Positions 43,201 through 54,652 of a DNA stretch of 64,000 bases are shown in pieces. The stretch lies in NCBI GenBank assembly GCA_030144725.1, contig JASKMD010000029.1:871849-935848 (forward strand), in the 5' to 3' direction. A program made the translations under genes and the position numbers. Origin of the DNA: Haematococcus lacustris (Eukaryota; Chlorophyta; Chlorophyceae; Chlamydomonadales; Haematococcaceae). The notes below the pieces were generated by a model. It was not told the DNA's origin, made no database searches, and saw only the letters and a list, made by a program, of their open reading frames with translations. Each line of letters starts with the position of its first letter. The first letter of the stretch is position 1.

Positions 43201-46200
43201 GCAGAGGCCTGACCCACTGCATGGTCTTGGACTGGTGCGCCACAGGTCCCCTGAACGTGGTGTCAATCGACGTCATTTTCCATAAGTTCCGTCCCCAAGG
43301 GGGCCGCCGCATCCCATTCCCACAGTTCCTGAAGGTGGGAGCTCCTTCAGCCAGGCTGAAGCACACCAGATACACATGGCGATGGCAAGCAGCCTGGCAG
43401 CTAGGGCATCGGCAACCCACACCAGCAGGCAGGCGACCAGACCTGACCCAGTAGCGACCTCCTGGCCCTGGCCCTGTCAGGCTGCCGCAGATGCCGTTCT
43501 ACGGTCTGCAACTGACACTGGTCGCTGACGGTGGCAGGCTGCTGGAGATGTCGTGTGGACCTTCAATGGTCTGCGACTGGGCCTGATGTAATGCGCAGGC
43601 GCTGTCCGCTGCTGCTGAGGAGAGCAGCATGGCTGTTTTTGAGCTGCTGGACGGGCTGGGCGCGCAGATCAAGCCGGCCAAGGTGTTCGTGGCACCACAG
43701 GTAAGGGTGGCGGGGTGGTGGCAGCTGTGGGTCACAGTTGCTCTTCCAAGGACCTTCCACTCCTCGCATGGGAAGCATCAACAGCCAACCGGCCAAGCTA
43801 GGCTCACAGTTGAAGAGGGGTTTGGGCCAGGTTATCCCACCCTCTCCCTGGCGGCAGGTAGCTTGGTCGCTAGCAAAGCGGCTGCCGTACCAGCCATCCC
43901 TGGCCAACCTGCAAAGTCGGTACGGAAGGACAGGAAGCAGGGCCCCTCTGTGAGTCGGCTAGCCTTTCAACATGTTGTATACGCTGCATGTTGCGAGGAA
44001 CTCTCCGTGTCTATCGCCTGCCTGCGCAGCCCATGCTGTACCGCCAGGAGACGCGTTCGACGGAGCAGTCCAGGTTCAAGGTGCGACGCGGTCCCAGCGG
44101 TGTCCATTTGCACCGCTTTTGTTGTCCGCACCCGGCCAACCTGTTTTTCGACCAACCGAGAACGTCTGTTCCACGGTTGGCCCTCTCAACTTCGGTCCTT
44201 TCTTCCCGGGCTGGTCCTGCAGGTGTACAACACGCCGGAGATCGTACTTGAAGAGAGCAGTGACGAGGACAGCATGGAAGACGACGACCTGCCGGCCCTG
44301 AGTCGCCGACCCAGGCCGGCTGGCGGCGCCGCGGATGAACGAGGTGCTGGCAGTGCGCGCACAAGCCCTGCGGCCATTCCACGCTCGAGCGACGAGGTCC
44401 CCTCGGTCAGTTTACCTCCCGTCTTATCTCATAACTGAGGTGGAGTGTTTGGGTGGCTTGTTCTCTCTGCTAGCCTTCGTGCCGCCCGCCATCACCTCCG
44501 CCTCCCTCCGGGTTAGGCTTAGGATTACCATCACTCAATTCATGCGGTCCCAGCTAGCAGCAGCATGCGTGCCTAGCATCTGTACAGCATAGCAAAAGGG
44601 AGCATAGGCACAGGTGCAGTTCGTGCAGCCAACCCTGGCTTGCACGCTCCCCATCCCTTTGCCCCTGCCCCCATCCCTGGTATGCATTCCACCCACCCAT
44701 CGTTGCACATTTGAACAGCTGCTGCCCTGCCGCTGCCCTGCCGCTGCTCTGCAGCTGCCCACCGCCTGCACCTGCATCCATGGCTGCCTGCACACTCCAT
44801 GGTCCTGCACCATGTGGCCTGCACCCACTGCAATCTGACCCCCTGTACATGCACACGTCTGGTTGCCTGCAGCTTGGCATGCGTGCCCGCAGCCGGCCAG
44901 TGGAGCACAGCAGCTGCCCCACCAGCCTGCGCCCCGCTGCCCCAGATGGCGAGACCAAGGGTGGCGGGGGTCCCCCTGCACTCTATTCCCTGGGTCAGGG
45001 GACGACAAGGTGGCAGGTGGGCGTTGCATGGGGTTTTGGAAGCCATGAGGTGATGGGACAGGGTGGGGTGCGCAGGGCAGGTGCGGGGGCGTGGGTGGCA
45101 GACGGCTGCAGGCAATGAAGGGAAGCTGCTCGTGACAGTGGAGCAGGTGTAGCAGAATAAAAGTAAGGGATATGGTCTGGCTGATAGATGGAACGTTCGT
45201 AGGTTCGAGTACCCCATCGAAGATGTCAGCTGGGCGACATGCGTCATGCAGGGGTGGCATGGGTGGCAGGCTGAGGAGGGGTAAGGGCTAGGGGCAGGCA
45301 GGGAGGCTGGGTACAGAAAGGATGGGTAGGCAAATCACCCTAGACATAACACATCATTGGCAATGAAGGATGAAGGATGACAAGGGGTTGAATCCAGCCT
45401 CCTTCCAAAGTTCCCTGACGCCTGTGCAACCCTTCCCTGCTCTCCCTCTCTCTCTCCCCCGCCCTTCCTCCTCACCCTCTCATCAGCTGCCCTGGACCTC
45501 TCAGCTCATCACATCTCACATCCCTGATCCTCACCCTTCCACTGCTCGCTGCCCTCTGCAGCTGCCTGCAGACGCCCCAGCCTGGGTAAGCCAGATGATC
45601 GGCAAGATGGGGGTGCTGGAGCAGCAGCTGCAGGGCGTGAAGCAGCAGGTGGGCCCGGCACCCGGTCAGCTGCTGTAGGGGCTTGGGGTGCCCTTTGGAG
45701 GTGCGAGGGATGGGGCAGGGCTGACGACCGCATACACGACACAGGCGCACAGGCACGGGGGCAAGGCTGACGAGGACCCGGGAAGCTGGGCAGGTGGAGT
45801 GCACCAAGCATTGATCATGATTCCTCTCAGCTGTGCAGCCCTGTGGCCTTCAAGGGTTGACAAGGAACCGGGAAGCTGGGCTGGTGGATGCTGGATGATG
45901 CATCCAGCGTTGAATACCAAAAGTGATGGCAGAAACATCTCAGCTGCAAAGCCCTGTGCCTCCATGCCGCATGCCTGGCCCCCCTCCACTACAACCGCGA
46001 TGGCCTGGCTGCTGGTTTGGGCTGCTGCTGGCCCACATCCCTGCCTGCCTGAATCAGCCTGGCCTGGCCTGGTGTGCGCCACAGGTGGGCCTTGAGGTGG
46101 AGGCGCCTGCGGCAGGCAGCCGATCAGCAGGCGCACTGCCAGGTGAGCCGCTAGGCGGCAGCAGCAGCAGCGGCAGCAGCAGCAGCGGCAGCAGCTCCAG

Positions 46201-49200
46201 CTACTTTAGGCTCAGACAAGCAGCTCCGCCTTCCAGGGATGTCAGCTGGTTGCCGGCAGCGAGGTATAGGATAGGTAGCGGCACACTGGCTGGCTGGCTG
46301 GCTGGCTGGCTGGCTCCCTAGCTGGCTGGGGACCCACCCATCTCCCAACCTGCCGGCCAGCTGCCAGTGTAAGTCCAGCTGCCCCTGCATGCCCTGACCA
46401 CGCAGGCACCCCCCAGGCCTCCGCGCCGGGGACCTCCTCCATCCCGGGCAGCCCCCACAGCGGCAACGGGGGGAGCGGTGGGGTCGCGCCCAGCAGCAGC
46501 GGAGCCCAGGGCCACGGCCAGGGCCAGGGGCAGGCCAGGGCAGCTGGCAGCGCCCTGGGAACCCCTACGCCTCCTGGTGGTGGTCATGGGGGGGAGCGCG
46601 GGGGCCTCTTGGGCGTGGTGGCCGAGCTGCAGCAGCGGCTGCAGGCTGTGGAGGGGCGAGGGGCGGCAGGGGCAGGAGCGGGAAAAGATGGCGCAACGGG
46701 GCTCAGCCCTGCGGTGTTTGAGGCACGGCTGGTGGAGTTGGAGGCTATGGTGGAGGAGGAGGTGGGTGGCTGCCCGGGGAGTTAGGGCCACAGAGTTAGG
46801 GGCCTCAGGGGGATGGGCCACAATGGGCTGGGGGAGGGGAGGTGGGTGGGTGCCAGGGTAGGCCTAGACAGAGAGGGGCCAGAAGGGGGTGGGAGGGGGT
46901 GGGAGGGGCCAGAAGGGGGTGGGAGTGACATTAGATGAAGACGACACCCATATGGACATGGCTCTTGACGTACCTGTGCCAGCCACCTGCCCCAACCCTC
47001 ACGGCGTGCGCATGCCCAGACTGCCGACCTGTCGACCAGCCTATTATGCCCTTAGGCTATTATGCCCTATTATGCCCTTAGCAGCTCATCATGACAGTGC
47101 CTGTGGTTGCATGAGCAAGCGTGTCATTGCTTGTTGCCGTGTTGCTTGTACGTCATTACTGTATATATATATATAGGCATTGCTTGCTTCCGTGTCAGTA
47201 CGGAATGCATGTGAAGGCCACATGCTGCTCGAGGTCTCTTATTGACGTCACCCTGTGTGGGGCTGCGTGTGCGGGGCTGCAGCTGCGGGGTGAGCGCACC
47301 AAAGCTGCCGCTCGTGAGGACATGAAGCGTCTGGCCAAGTCGGCTGCCAGCGCTGCCACCAAGGGGCTGCCGGGGTTAGAACAAAGAGTGGCAGCGTGTG
47401 AGACACGGGAGGGGCGGCTGGAGCAGGTGAGCGGGGCGGGAAGGCAGGGTTTGAGGGTTGAGGGGGGCAGGTGAGGAGGGCAGAAAGGCAGCGGCAACGG
47501 GGCAGGGGGCAGGTAGGGTGCGCAGGCTGGGGTGGGATAGGGGATTGGAGCGTGCTGGGAGTGGCTGGGCAGGGGGTGTGGGGTGTGAGATCGGCAGGGT
47601 GAGTGAGGGTGAGAAGGGTTGGAGGCACAGGGGCAGGGTCAACAACCTGCCAACCTGGAGTGTTCTTAGCCAGCTCCCCTGATGCCAGGCAGGGTGGGTA
47701 GCCAGCAGTGGGCGTTTGAGTCAGCCTGCCTGGCTGTGTGCCCTGCCGCAGGGGTTGGCTGGGCAAGCAGGACGCGTGGAGGCTCTTGAGGGAGGGCTGG
47801 CCAGCCTGGCTGCCGAAGTGCAAGCGGCTGTGGTGCGTAGTGCCCCTGTGGGGCCCTGCACAGCCAAAGGCGATCGTGCTGCCCCCATACCCCCCTCTCA
47901 CTGCACAAGACCTGGCCCCTCTACTGCACTCCCTCCTGCACTGCACTCCCTCCTCATGCTCTGCTACTGCTCACCCTAGTCCCCTCCCTTGCCCACCCTT
48001 ACCTGCTCACCCCAGTCCCACCTTAGTCCCATACCTTGGGTAGCGCAGCCCCTCCCTCCCTGGCGCTTGGGTTGTCTGGCATGCTCTGCTGCTGCTCCCT
48101 CTGCTGACCCCGCCCTGCTGCCTCTGCCGCCCAGGCCCAATACAAAGAGCAGCTGGACGTGGGGCAGGAGCAGGCTGGTGAGCAGGCGGAGCAGCTGTCT
48201 AGCTTGAAGGTCCAGGTGCAGAGTCTGGGCAGCAGCCTGGAAGCCAAGGTGGGTTTCTTCTCACATGCAGCCCGGTCGCGGAACAGAGCAGGGAGCGGAG
48301 GGAGGCTGCCCTTCCTGCCTCTGCTGCTGCTGACACCACTGCCGGTGCCTGCTGCTGCTACTACTGTTGATGCCTGCTGCTGCTGCTGGTATTGTGGTGC
48401 CTGCTGCTGCCACTACTGCTGATCTTACTGCTGCCAGTGCTCTACCCGATGGCACTGAAGCTGCTGCGGGTGCTGCTCATCTGCTGCTGTTCCATGCTGT
48501 GTGCTTGCATGGCTCTGACATACCTAGCCTATTTTTCTTTTCCCTTGCCCTGGCTGCAGGTCCAGGGTGCAGCTAGCCAGGTGGTGGCGGCCCAGGCTGC
48601 ACAGCTCACCACCCTGGACTGCCGTGTCAAGGCACTGGCTGAATGGCAGCAGCAGCAGCAGCAGGTTTGAATGCAAGGGGGCCATGACCACCAGCAGCAG
48701 CAGCAGCAGCAGGCGTCAGGGCGGGTGGGGCAGCAGCAGAAGAAGAAGCAAGTGTGAGGGGGATTGGGGCAGCACCTCGATGTGAGACAGGGTGGTTGGC
48801 AGACAGGGCGAACTCTCCAGGCTGGAAGCTGCTTGTGCCATGCTGACTGTGCATGCTTATGCAAACCGTCTTTCTCGCTCATGCCTGCTGTTGGGATTGG
48901 CCTGCAGGCGCAGGCTGCTGCAGGTGGGCAGGCACCTGCGCCCCTGTCTGCAGCAGCTGTCTCCAGTGTGGCTGCCTGCCTCACTGGGCCGGGTGGGGAG
49001 CTGGAGCAGCTGCTGGACCGCAAGCTGCAGGAGGCTAGCAAGGGCATGGAGGCCCAGGTGTCGGTGAGTGCTGTCTGGGTGGCTCTGCTTGCACCGCAAA
49101 TGTCCTGCTGCCAATGGAAAATACTTCTGCCGCCTCTTCTGCAGTCGTAGCGGCCGCGGCAGGTGAGTCATTGAGGCTGCTGTTTTTCGGTGTGTTGCTG

Positions 49201-52200
49201 CTTGGCGGTTGCAGACCCTCCAGGCGGAAGCTGCTGCAACAAAGGGCAAGCTGGGTGCATTGGATAGCCAGACGTTGGAGCAAAGGAGCAGGCTGCAGCA
49301 GCTGCTGACGCAGGCTCAGAACAGGTGGCTGCTGGGTGGGGAGGTGGGGAGGTCGCTCGTACTAGACCTGGAGCTCACACCCGTGCATTGTGCTGCCTGG
49401 CCCTGTTAAACTAGCATCGTGTCGCGCGCGATGCAGCCGGTAGGTTGGCGCAACATCATTCTGTTCCGCTGTATGCAGCTCAAGACATCAGGCCGAGTCC
49501 GACACGCGCGTCGCGGCACTCGAGGCGAAGGCGCCGGAATGGGCGCAGCTTGCGTCAAGTCTGGAGGCATCAATGAACGCGCTTCAACGTCAGGTTCGTG
49601 TTGCGCCTCGCATTCATGTGTACACCTGCGCCCTGCGGGCTGACTGCAGCGCTATGCTTTTCGGTGCCGGTGCTCAGGTGAAGCAGTTGCAAGGCAAGAA
49701 CGAACAGCTCGAAACCGAGGTACATAAGCTGAAGAGCTGCAGGCAGGAGTCGGAAGGTGGCTTTCTAAGTCCCAAGACAAGCGTGGACGGAACTGTGGAC
49801 GCGCCACGGGCGTCTGGGCCGTCAGTGTTTAACCGCTCGAGCTTGCAGAGCTCGCTGTATGCGGGCTCGGTACGCCGTGGAGGAGCGGGTGACGCGATGG
49901 TGGTAGCGGAGGTTGGAGGCCGATTGACCGGCCTTGAGACGCAGCTACGGGAGCAGCAGCAGGGCCTAATGACTGCACTCGCAGCTGCTGGCATTAGTGC
50001 CGATGCCGCGATGCGCGACTCGTCTGCTGCCGCAACCGCGGCTGCCAAGCGCGCCTCCCAGGAAGCTCAACTCACCGACTTCGCCACAAGGTGGGAGTCA
50101 GGAGCTCGAACGGGTAAAATACGTCACGAATACTATAGCTCATATCGCGATCCTCGCGACCTGTGCATGGCCCATGCTGCTGATTTTTTGCCATGAGCGC
50201 AGGCTGCAGTCCATGGAGGTGAGGCAACAGGAGGCGGCTGTGACGCTGAAGAGGGCAGAGGCGATGCTGGGGGCCCCAACCATGGGTCTGGCCGCCCTGG
50301 GAGCCGCCAATGCCGCCGCTGCCAGCGCTGCGAGCGACAAGAAAGCCTTGGCGGCTGCGGACTCGGCTGTCAGGGAGCTGAGGGACAGGTAAGGGCTGGG
50401 CAGCAGGGGGCCACACCGTGTCACCACTGTTAGGCAGGGCGTCAGCCGTGTGGGCCATCTAACTTCCTCTTCCCAGGGTAGATGGTAGAGTTGGAAAGGT
50501 GGGACACAGGCAAATCGCTTGAGTATGACACACATGTATGCTTGTGCTGTGCCCTTATCAACAATGGAAATGCATCTTGCTTGCTGGTACTTATTGTGCT
50601 GATTTCCCAATCTCTCCCTAGACCATATGCCTGCAGAGTGTTGAGCCAGCAAGCATCATATCAGGTCCAAGCAATCTTATCATCGGGTCCAAGCATCATA
50701 TGTTATAGGTTCATCTTGGTGTGCATCTTGATGTGCATCTAGGTGTGCACCTTAATGTGCACCTTAAGTGTCGAGCCCGTAGTTTGACATAATGCTTTGA
50801 CATTTCCTTTTCCTTTCCTTCCTTTTCCTTATCCTCATCTTCCTTACAAGCAAGTAGGTCCAAGCAAGCATTAGCACCTTGGCCCTCTACCTAGGGCCTT
50901 CATTGCCGTGGAACACTAAGTGTGGACCACTACAAAACGATGTTTTTGTCTGTGTGGAATTCCCTTGCACATGGCATACACATGGCATACATGGGCATGG
51001 TCGCCTACCACCTACACTATTGCCTGACCCAGAGGGCTATGATGAAGAGTTGGCATGACAAACATGCACTAGCTGTAAGCTGAGAACAGCTCATAGGGGG
51101 CCACACACTACTGTGCCGCAGCGGGCTGCTGCTGCTGCTGGGCCTTGGGTGGCTTGTCTAGCACCCGCTTGTACTGTAGCTCAGGGTACTCGTTGCCCTT
51201 GGCTGGCAGCTTCCCTGCTCTGGCCAGTAGCACAGCTCTAGTGGGCGCCGCTTGGCCTCCCCAATGCGCTGCATGTTCAATGCTGCATTGCAGTCCCTGT
51301 CTACCCACCTGCCTGGCTGCGGTGCTGGCTTTGCCTTGGCAGCTTTGCCCTTGGCCTGGCCTATGCCCTTGGTGGGCTGGGTAGGCTCAGCTGCATGCTC
51401 GACCTTTGTGCGCTTGCTGCGCTGGGCTGGCTGGGGAGTGATGGGCCTGGGCTCATACCAGCTACCAGCTCATACCTGCTCATACCAGTGTGTCACATCA
51501 CTCTGGCACCTCCATATGCTCGCAGAGTGTCGAGCCTGGAGGCCAAGCAAGCATCAGCTGCCAGCAGTCTGCAAGCCGCCCTGAGCGCTGCTGAGGGGGT
51601 GCACGCCTTGCAAGCCCGCGTCAACACCCAGCTACCCGAGCTGCAGGCCCAGGCTCGAGCCCTGGATCTAGCACACAAAACCTTGGCCAATAAGGTGTGT
51701 CTAGAGTCAGTGACCGCACTTTACCTTAACCTTCACCACAGGCTCCTGCCGGCACCGAGGAAGGCAGCAGCAGTGCGGGCCTGGTCTTTACATTGTTCTC
51801 CTCCATTGGAAAGCAGCAGCTGGCTATGAGTAGTGGGGTGGGCGGTAGGGACTTGTATGGCGTGTGCCTTTTACGAAGCTGTGGGTGCTGTCCACGAGTG
51901 CTTGGGCCTTGTGTTGCTGTATGCTGACAGCTCAGGCAGGCATAGGATGGCTGTTGCCGCGGCAAGCTGAGACGGCCACCTGCAGCTTTGCAAACCTAGC
52001 ACAAAGCAGTTGACAATGAGCGTTGCAAGGGTTGAGGTCATGGTGGTTGATGCGAGGGCTGGGTGTTCTAGGAGCAGCTGGAGAACCCAGGGTCTTGTTG
52101 TGGCGAGTGTGCTGTTCATGGGCACGCTTACAGATGCCAGAGCTCGAGACTTTTGTGGGTCAAGCTCGCAACCGACTGCCTGACCTCGAGCTGAGCAACA

Positions 52201-54152
52201 GACAAGTGGAAGCTCGCGTGCAGGAGCAAGAGCACCGTGCAGCTGGCACAGATCACATGCTGAGGGTGAGTACTTTACTCACTTACTTGCTTGCACTACT
52301 CACCCTCAGCACCTTGGCTCTCAACCTTGAGCATTCAATGCAGTCGAACACACTAATTGTGAACCACTACAAAACGGTGTTTTTGTCTGTGTGGAGTTCC
52401 CATCGCATGGCATGCACATGGCCTACACATGGCATACACATGGTCACGGTCGCCTACCACCTACAGCATTGCCTGACCCCTGTGACAGGGCGATGCATAG
52501 AGTTGGCATGACAAAACATGCACTAAGCGTAAGCTGATGACAGCTTCAAATGGGGGGGGCTTGCTGCTACTGGGCCTTGGGTGGCTTGTCTCGCAGCCAC
52601 TTGTAGCCCAAGCCAGGGTACTCCTTGCCCTTGGCTGGCAGCGCTCCCTGCTCTGGCCAGTAGCACAGCTCCAGCGGCCGCCACCTGCTCTCCCCAATGC
52701 GCTGCATGTTCAGCGCAACATTGCAGTCCCTGTCCAGCCACCTGCCTGGCTGTGGTGCTGGCTTGGCTTTGGCAGCCTTGCCTTTGCCCTTGGTGGGCTC
52801 AGCTGCCTCTGGCTCAGCCTTGGTGCGCTTGGTGCGCTTGGCTGGCAGGGGAGTGCTGGGCCCTGGCTCTGAGGCTGCTGCTGGCTGTGTGGCTGCCTGG
52901 CTGCTGCGTGGGGCCTGGGGGGACTTGCGGGGGGGCACTACTGGGCACCACATCATGCCCCGCACTGGCTGGTCACGCTGCTGGCTCCAGGCTGGCCGCA
53001 CTAGGCGGGGTTCCACCTGCCCTGCTGGGGGCTTCCAGCCTGCAGGCCTGGTGGCCCTGCGCTTGTTCAGCTGCCTCTCACAAGGCTGCTGGCCATTCAT
53101 CGCTGAGCTGACCCGGCTGGTGCGGTGCTCATCCACAAGCACCACCCTGCCCCGCCGCTGGTCTGTGCCCCTGGTCCTGCACACCACCTTGCGGCAGGCA
53201 CGCAACACCGCATCAGCACCCCACCCACCCCCAGTGCCAATGCCAGCTGCACCAAAGAAGACCACCAGCTGCGTGGCATGCCCATGACGCTCCATGGACG
53301 CCGGGGTGCAGTAGCCCACAAGGCATGTCAGGAAGATCCTGAGCACATACAATGACGCGACAACGCGGAGCTGAGAATGGATGCCGGCCCTGAGCTGGAA
53401 ATGGGCCAGTAGCTTTCGCTTCGTCTTCTTGCAGCCCCGCAGCACGGCGCCACCCGGGACTTTGATCACCTGCGGCCAATTACGATCAATTTTTTGACAG
53501 GCCGGCAATGCGGGGACACCAATAGTGCGGGGACACGAGCAGTGCTGGGGCATACAAGGCGGGGGTGCGCACCTGTCGGCGCTGGGTGTTCCATTCAGCC
53601 CTTCGCTCCTCGCGTTGTTTGGCTGGAGGGGGCCTAGGACCTGCGCTGGCATGAACAGCAGCGATGTGAGCAGCGCGGAGCTCACCGGACTGCACAGTTG
53701 CAGCGGACCACACCACGACTACGACGAACCTTGTTTTCGCGGGCTTTCAATCGGAAGCGGATCTTGCTCCGCGGCACTGGGCCGCTTCCTCGGAGGCATT
53801 GCGCCACTAGGCTCATACCTACTAACACCTGCTGAGCTCCTACTTATACCCAGGAGGCGATGTCACTCACTCTCGCACAGGGCACTCCGACCAAAGGGCA
53901 AAGGGCACTCCGACCAAAGGGCACTCCGGCCAGAAGCTCTTAACCAGCTGGCTGTTCAGCCAGCATGCATGTAAGACGCTGTTGCCTTCAAAGTAGCACA
54001 TCTGGCCTGGTGATGTGGAGCTATACCCCTCTTCTGCCATATTCATGCAATGACTCAAGGACGTACTGATGCCCGCACCCTGAAGGAACTGGGCGAAATG
54101 GTCAAGTTGGTCCAGGCCGAGCAAGAGGGCTTTGCGTCCAACGCAGCAATGG
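40291..54152 (+). CDS. EF-hand and p25-alpha (TPPP-like) domain protein with long coiled-coil tail
   Basis: The start at 40291 reads MTSQGSAGDMQ. Early exons: 40291-40455, 40559-40671, 40798-40853, 41509-41606, 42514-42574, 42806-42855, 42997-43102, 43246-43334, 43599-43700. They encode an EF-hand-like unit (IFRVYDTDGKNVLEHEN) and then a p25-alpha domain (VKLCQDLGLVQPS, VVSIDVIFHKF, RRIPFPQFLKALS). p25-alpha/TPPP proteins bind microtubules and occur in ciliated organisms. Later exons (44871-45015, 45561-45647, 46405-46760, 47281-47426, 47750-47832, 48133-48248, 48560-48664, 48906-49062, 49678-50092, 50202-50390, 51526-51694, 52134-52267, 54057-54152) join in phase and are heptad-rich (for example ARVQEQEHRAAGTDHMLR). 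A role on microtubules or basal bodies is inference. Introns hold element copies G, B and C. The gene runs into the gap at 54153. Confidence 0.75.
41840..41875 (-). mobile_element. orphan 11-codon start (MAKKIRLKWRP), inverse partner of 39776
   Basis: The upstream and start sequence matches 39764-39786 almost exactly in inverse orientation. It ends KWRP then stop, faintly like the KWRR end of the family-1 element. It may be an N- to C-terminal deletion product. Low confidence because the similarity is short. Confidence 0.25.
42040..42320 (-). mobile_element. copy G: diverged 3' fragment of the family-2 element
   Basis: Lies in the intron 41607-42513 of the p25-alpha gene. On the minus strand it holds a degraded coding end (GLGYKQL-like), the stop region, the hairpin words AGCTGTCATCAGCT and GGCAC...GTGCC, and a poorly matching remainder of the right end. 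It is the most diverged copy and presumably the oldest. Confidence 0.6.
50873..51511 (-). mobile_element. copy B: family-2 element fragment with frameshifted C-terminal coding region
   Basis: Lies in the intron 50391-51525 of the p25-alpha gene. The right end (50873-51110) is well conserved. The coding remnant reads WVDRDCNAALNMQRIG and LELCYWPEQG, then a one-base change moves the frame before LPAKGNEYPELQYKR and the poly-Gln end. The left-end sequence (GCTCATACCAGCTACC) follows at about 51452. Everything upstream of RuvC-III is missing. Confidence 0.75.
52308..53880 (-). mobile_element. copy C: longest family-2 Fanzor-like element
   Basis: The minus-strand order is left end (about 53880-53800), three-exon gene (53799-52567), conserved right end (about 52566-52308) terminating AAGGTGCT. 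It sits in the intron between the p25-alpha gene exons 52134-52267 and 54057-54152, antisense to the host gene. No clear terminal inverted repeats are seen. Confidence 0.75.
52567..53799 (-). CDS. TnpB/Fanzor-like protein, three exons, RuvC-I segment apparently missing
   Basis: Exons 53730-53799, 53573-53640 and 52567-53469 join cleanly in phase (1, then 0) to give about 346 residues. Exon 1 begins MPPRKRPS, a likely nuclear localisation signal. Exon 2 is basic (AKQREERRAEWNTQRRQ). Exon 3 contains LVVFFGAAGIGTGGGWGADA, then VVLVDEHRTSRVSSAMNG, which matches the RuvC-II block (acidic residue in VDE-RTS) of Fanzor and TnpB proteins, and RWLDRDCNVALNMQRIG, the RuvC-III block. A Pro/Lys-rich insert (KRTKRTKAEPEAAEP) lies between them. 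The paired cysteines normally found between RuvC-II and RuvC-III are mostly lost, and no RuvC-I D-P-G motif is seen. It is therefore probably an inactive or shortened family member, although its frame and splice sites are intact. Tnp families without the DRDxNAAxN block do not fit. Confidence 0.65.
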
Positions 54153-54652
54153 NNNNNNNNNNNNNNNNNNNNNNNNNNNNNNNNNNNNNNNNNNNNNNNN
54201 NNNNNNNNNNNNNNNNNNNNNNNNNNNNNNNNNNNNNNNNNNNNNNNNNNNNNNNNNNNNNNNNNNNNNNNNNNNNNNNNNNNNNNNNNNNNNNNNNNNN
54301 NNNNNNNNNNNNNNNNNNNNNNNNNNNNNNNNNNNNNNNNNNNNNNNNNNNNNNNNNNNNNNNNNNNNNNNNNNNNNNNNNNNNNNNNNNNNNNNNNNNN
54401 NNNNNNNNNNNNNNNNNNNNNNNNNNNNNNNNNNNNNNNNNNNNNNNNNNNNNNNNNNNNNNNNNNNNNNNNNNNNNNNNNNNNNNNNNNNNNNNNNNNN
54501 NNNNNNNNNNNNNNNNNNNNNNNNNNNNNNNNNNNNNNNNNNNNNNNNNNNNNNNNNNNNNNNNNNNNNNNNNNNNNNNNNNNNNNNNNNNNNNNNNNNN
54601 NNNNNNNNNNNNNNNNNNNNNNNNNNNNNNNNNNNNNNNNNNNNNNNNNNNN
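54153..54652. other. assembly gap of exactly 500 N
   Basis: A placeholder of round length, so the true size is unknown. It interrupts the coiled-coil gene after EGFASNAAM. Copies D and E and the end of that gene lie just beyond it, so the gap may hide more element sequence. Confidence 0.95.

Noticed and set aside
45150..45225. tRNA-like segment (GGTTCGAGTACC)
   Set aside because: It resembles a tRNA B box, but no matching acceptor stem, D arm or A box could be placed around it.
52308..53880. Helitron or classical cut-and-paste transposon
   Set aside because: No terminal inverted repeats, no Helitron-type 3' CTRR hairpin end and no Rep/helicase or DDE motif were seen. The coding motifs fit TnpB/Fanzor.
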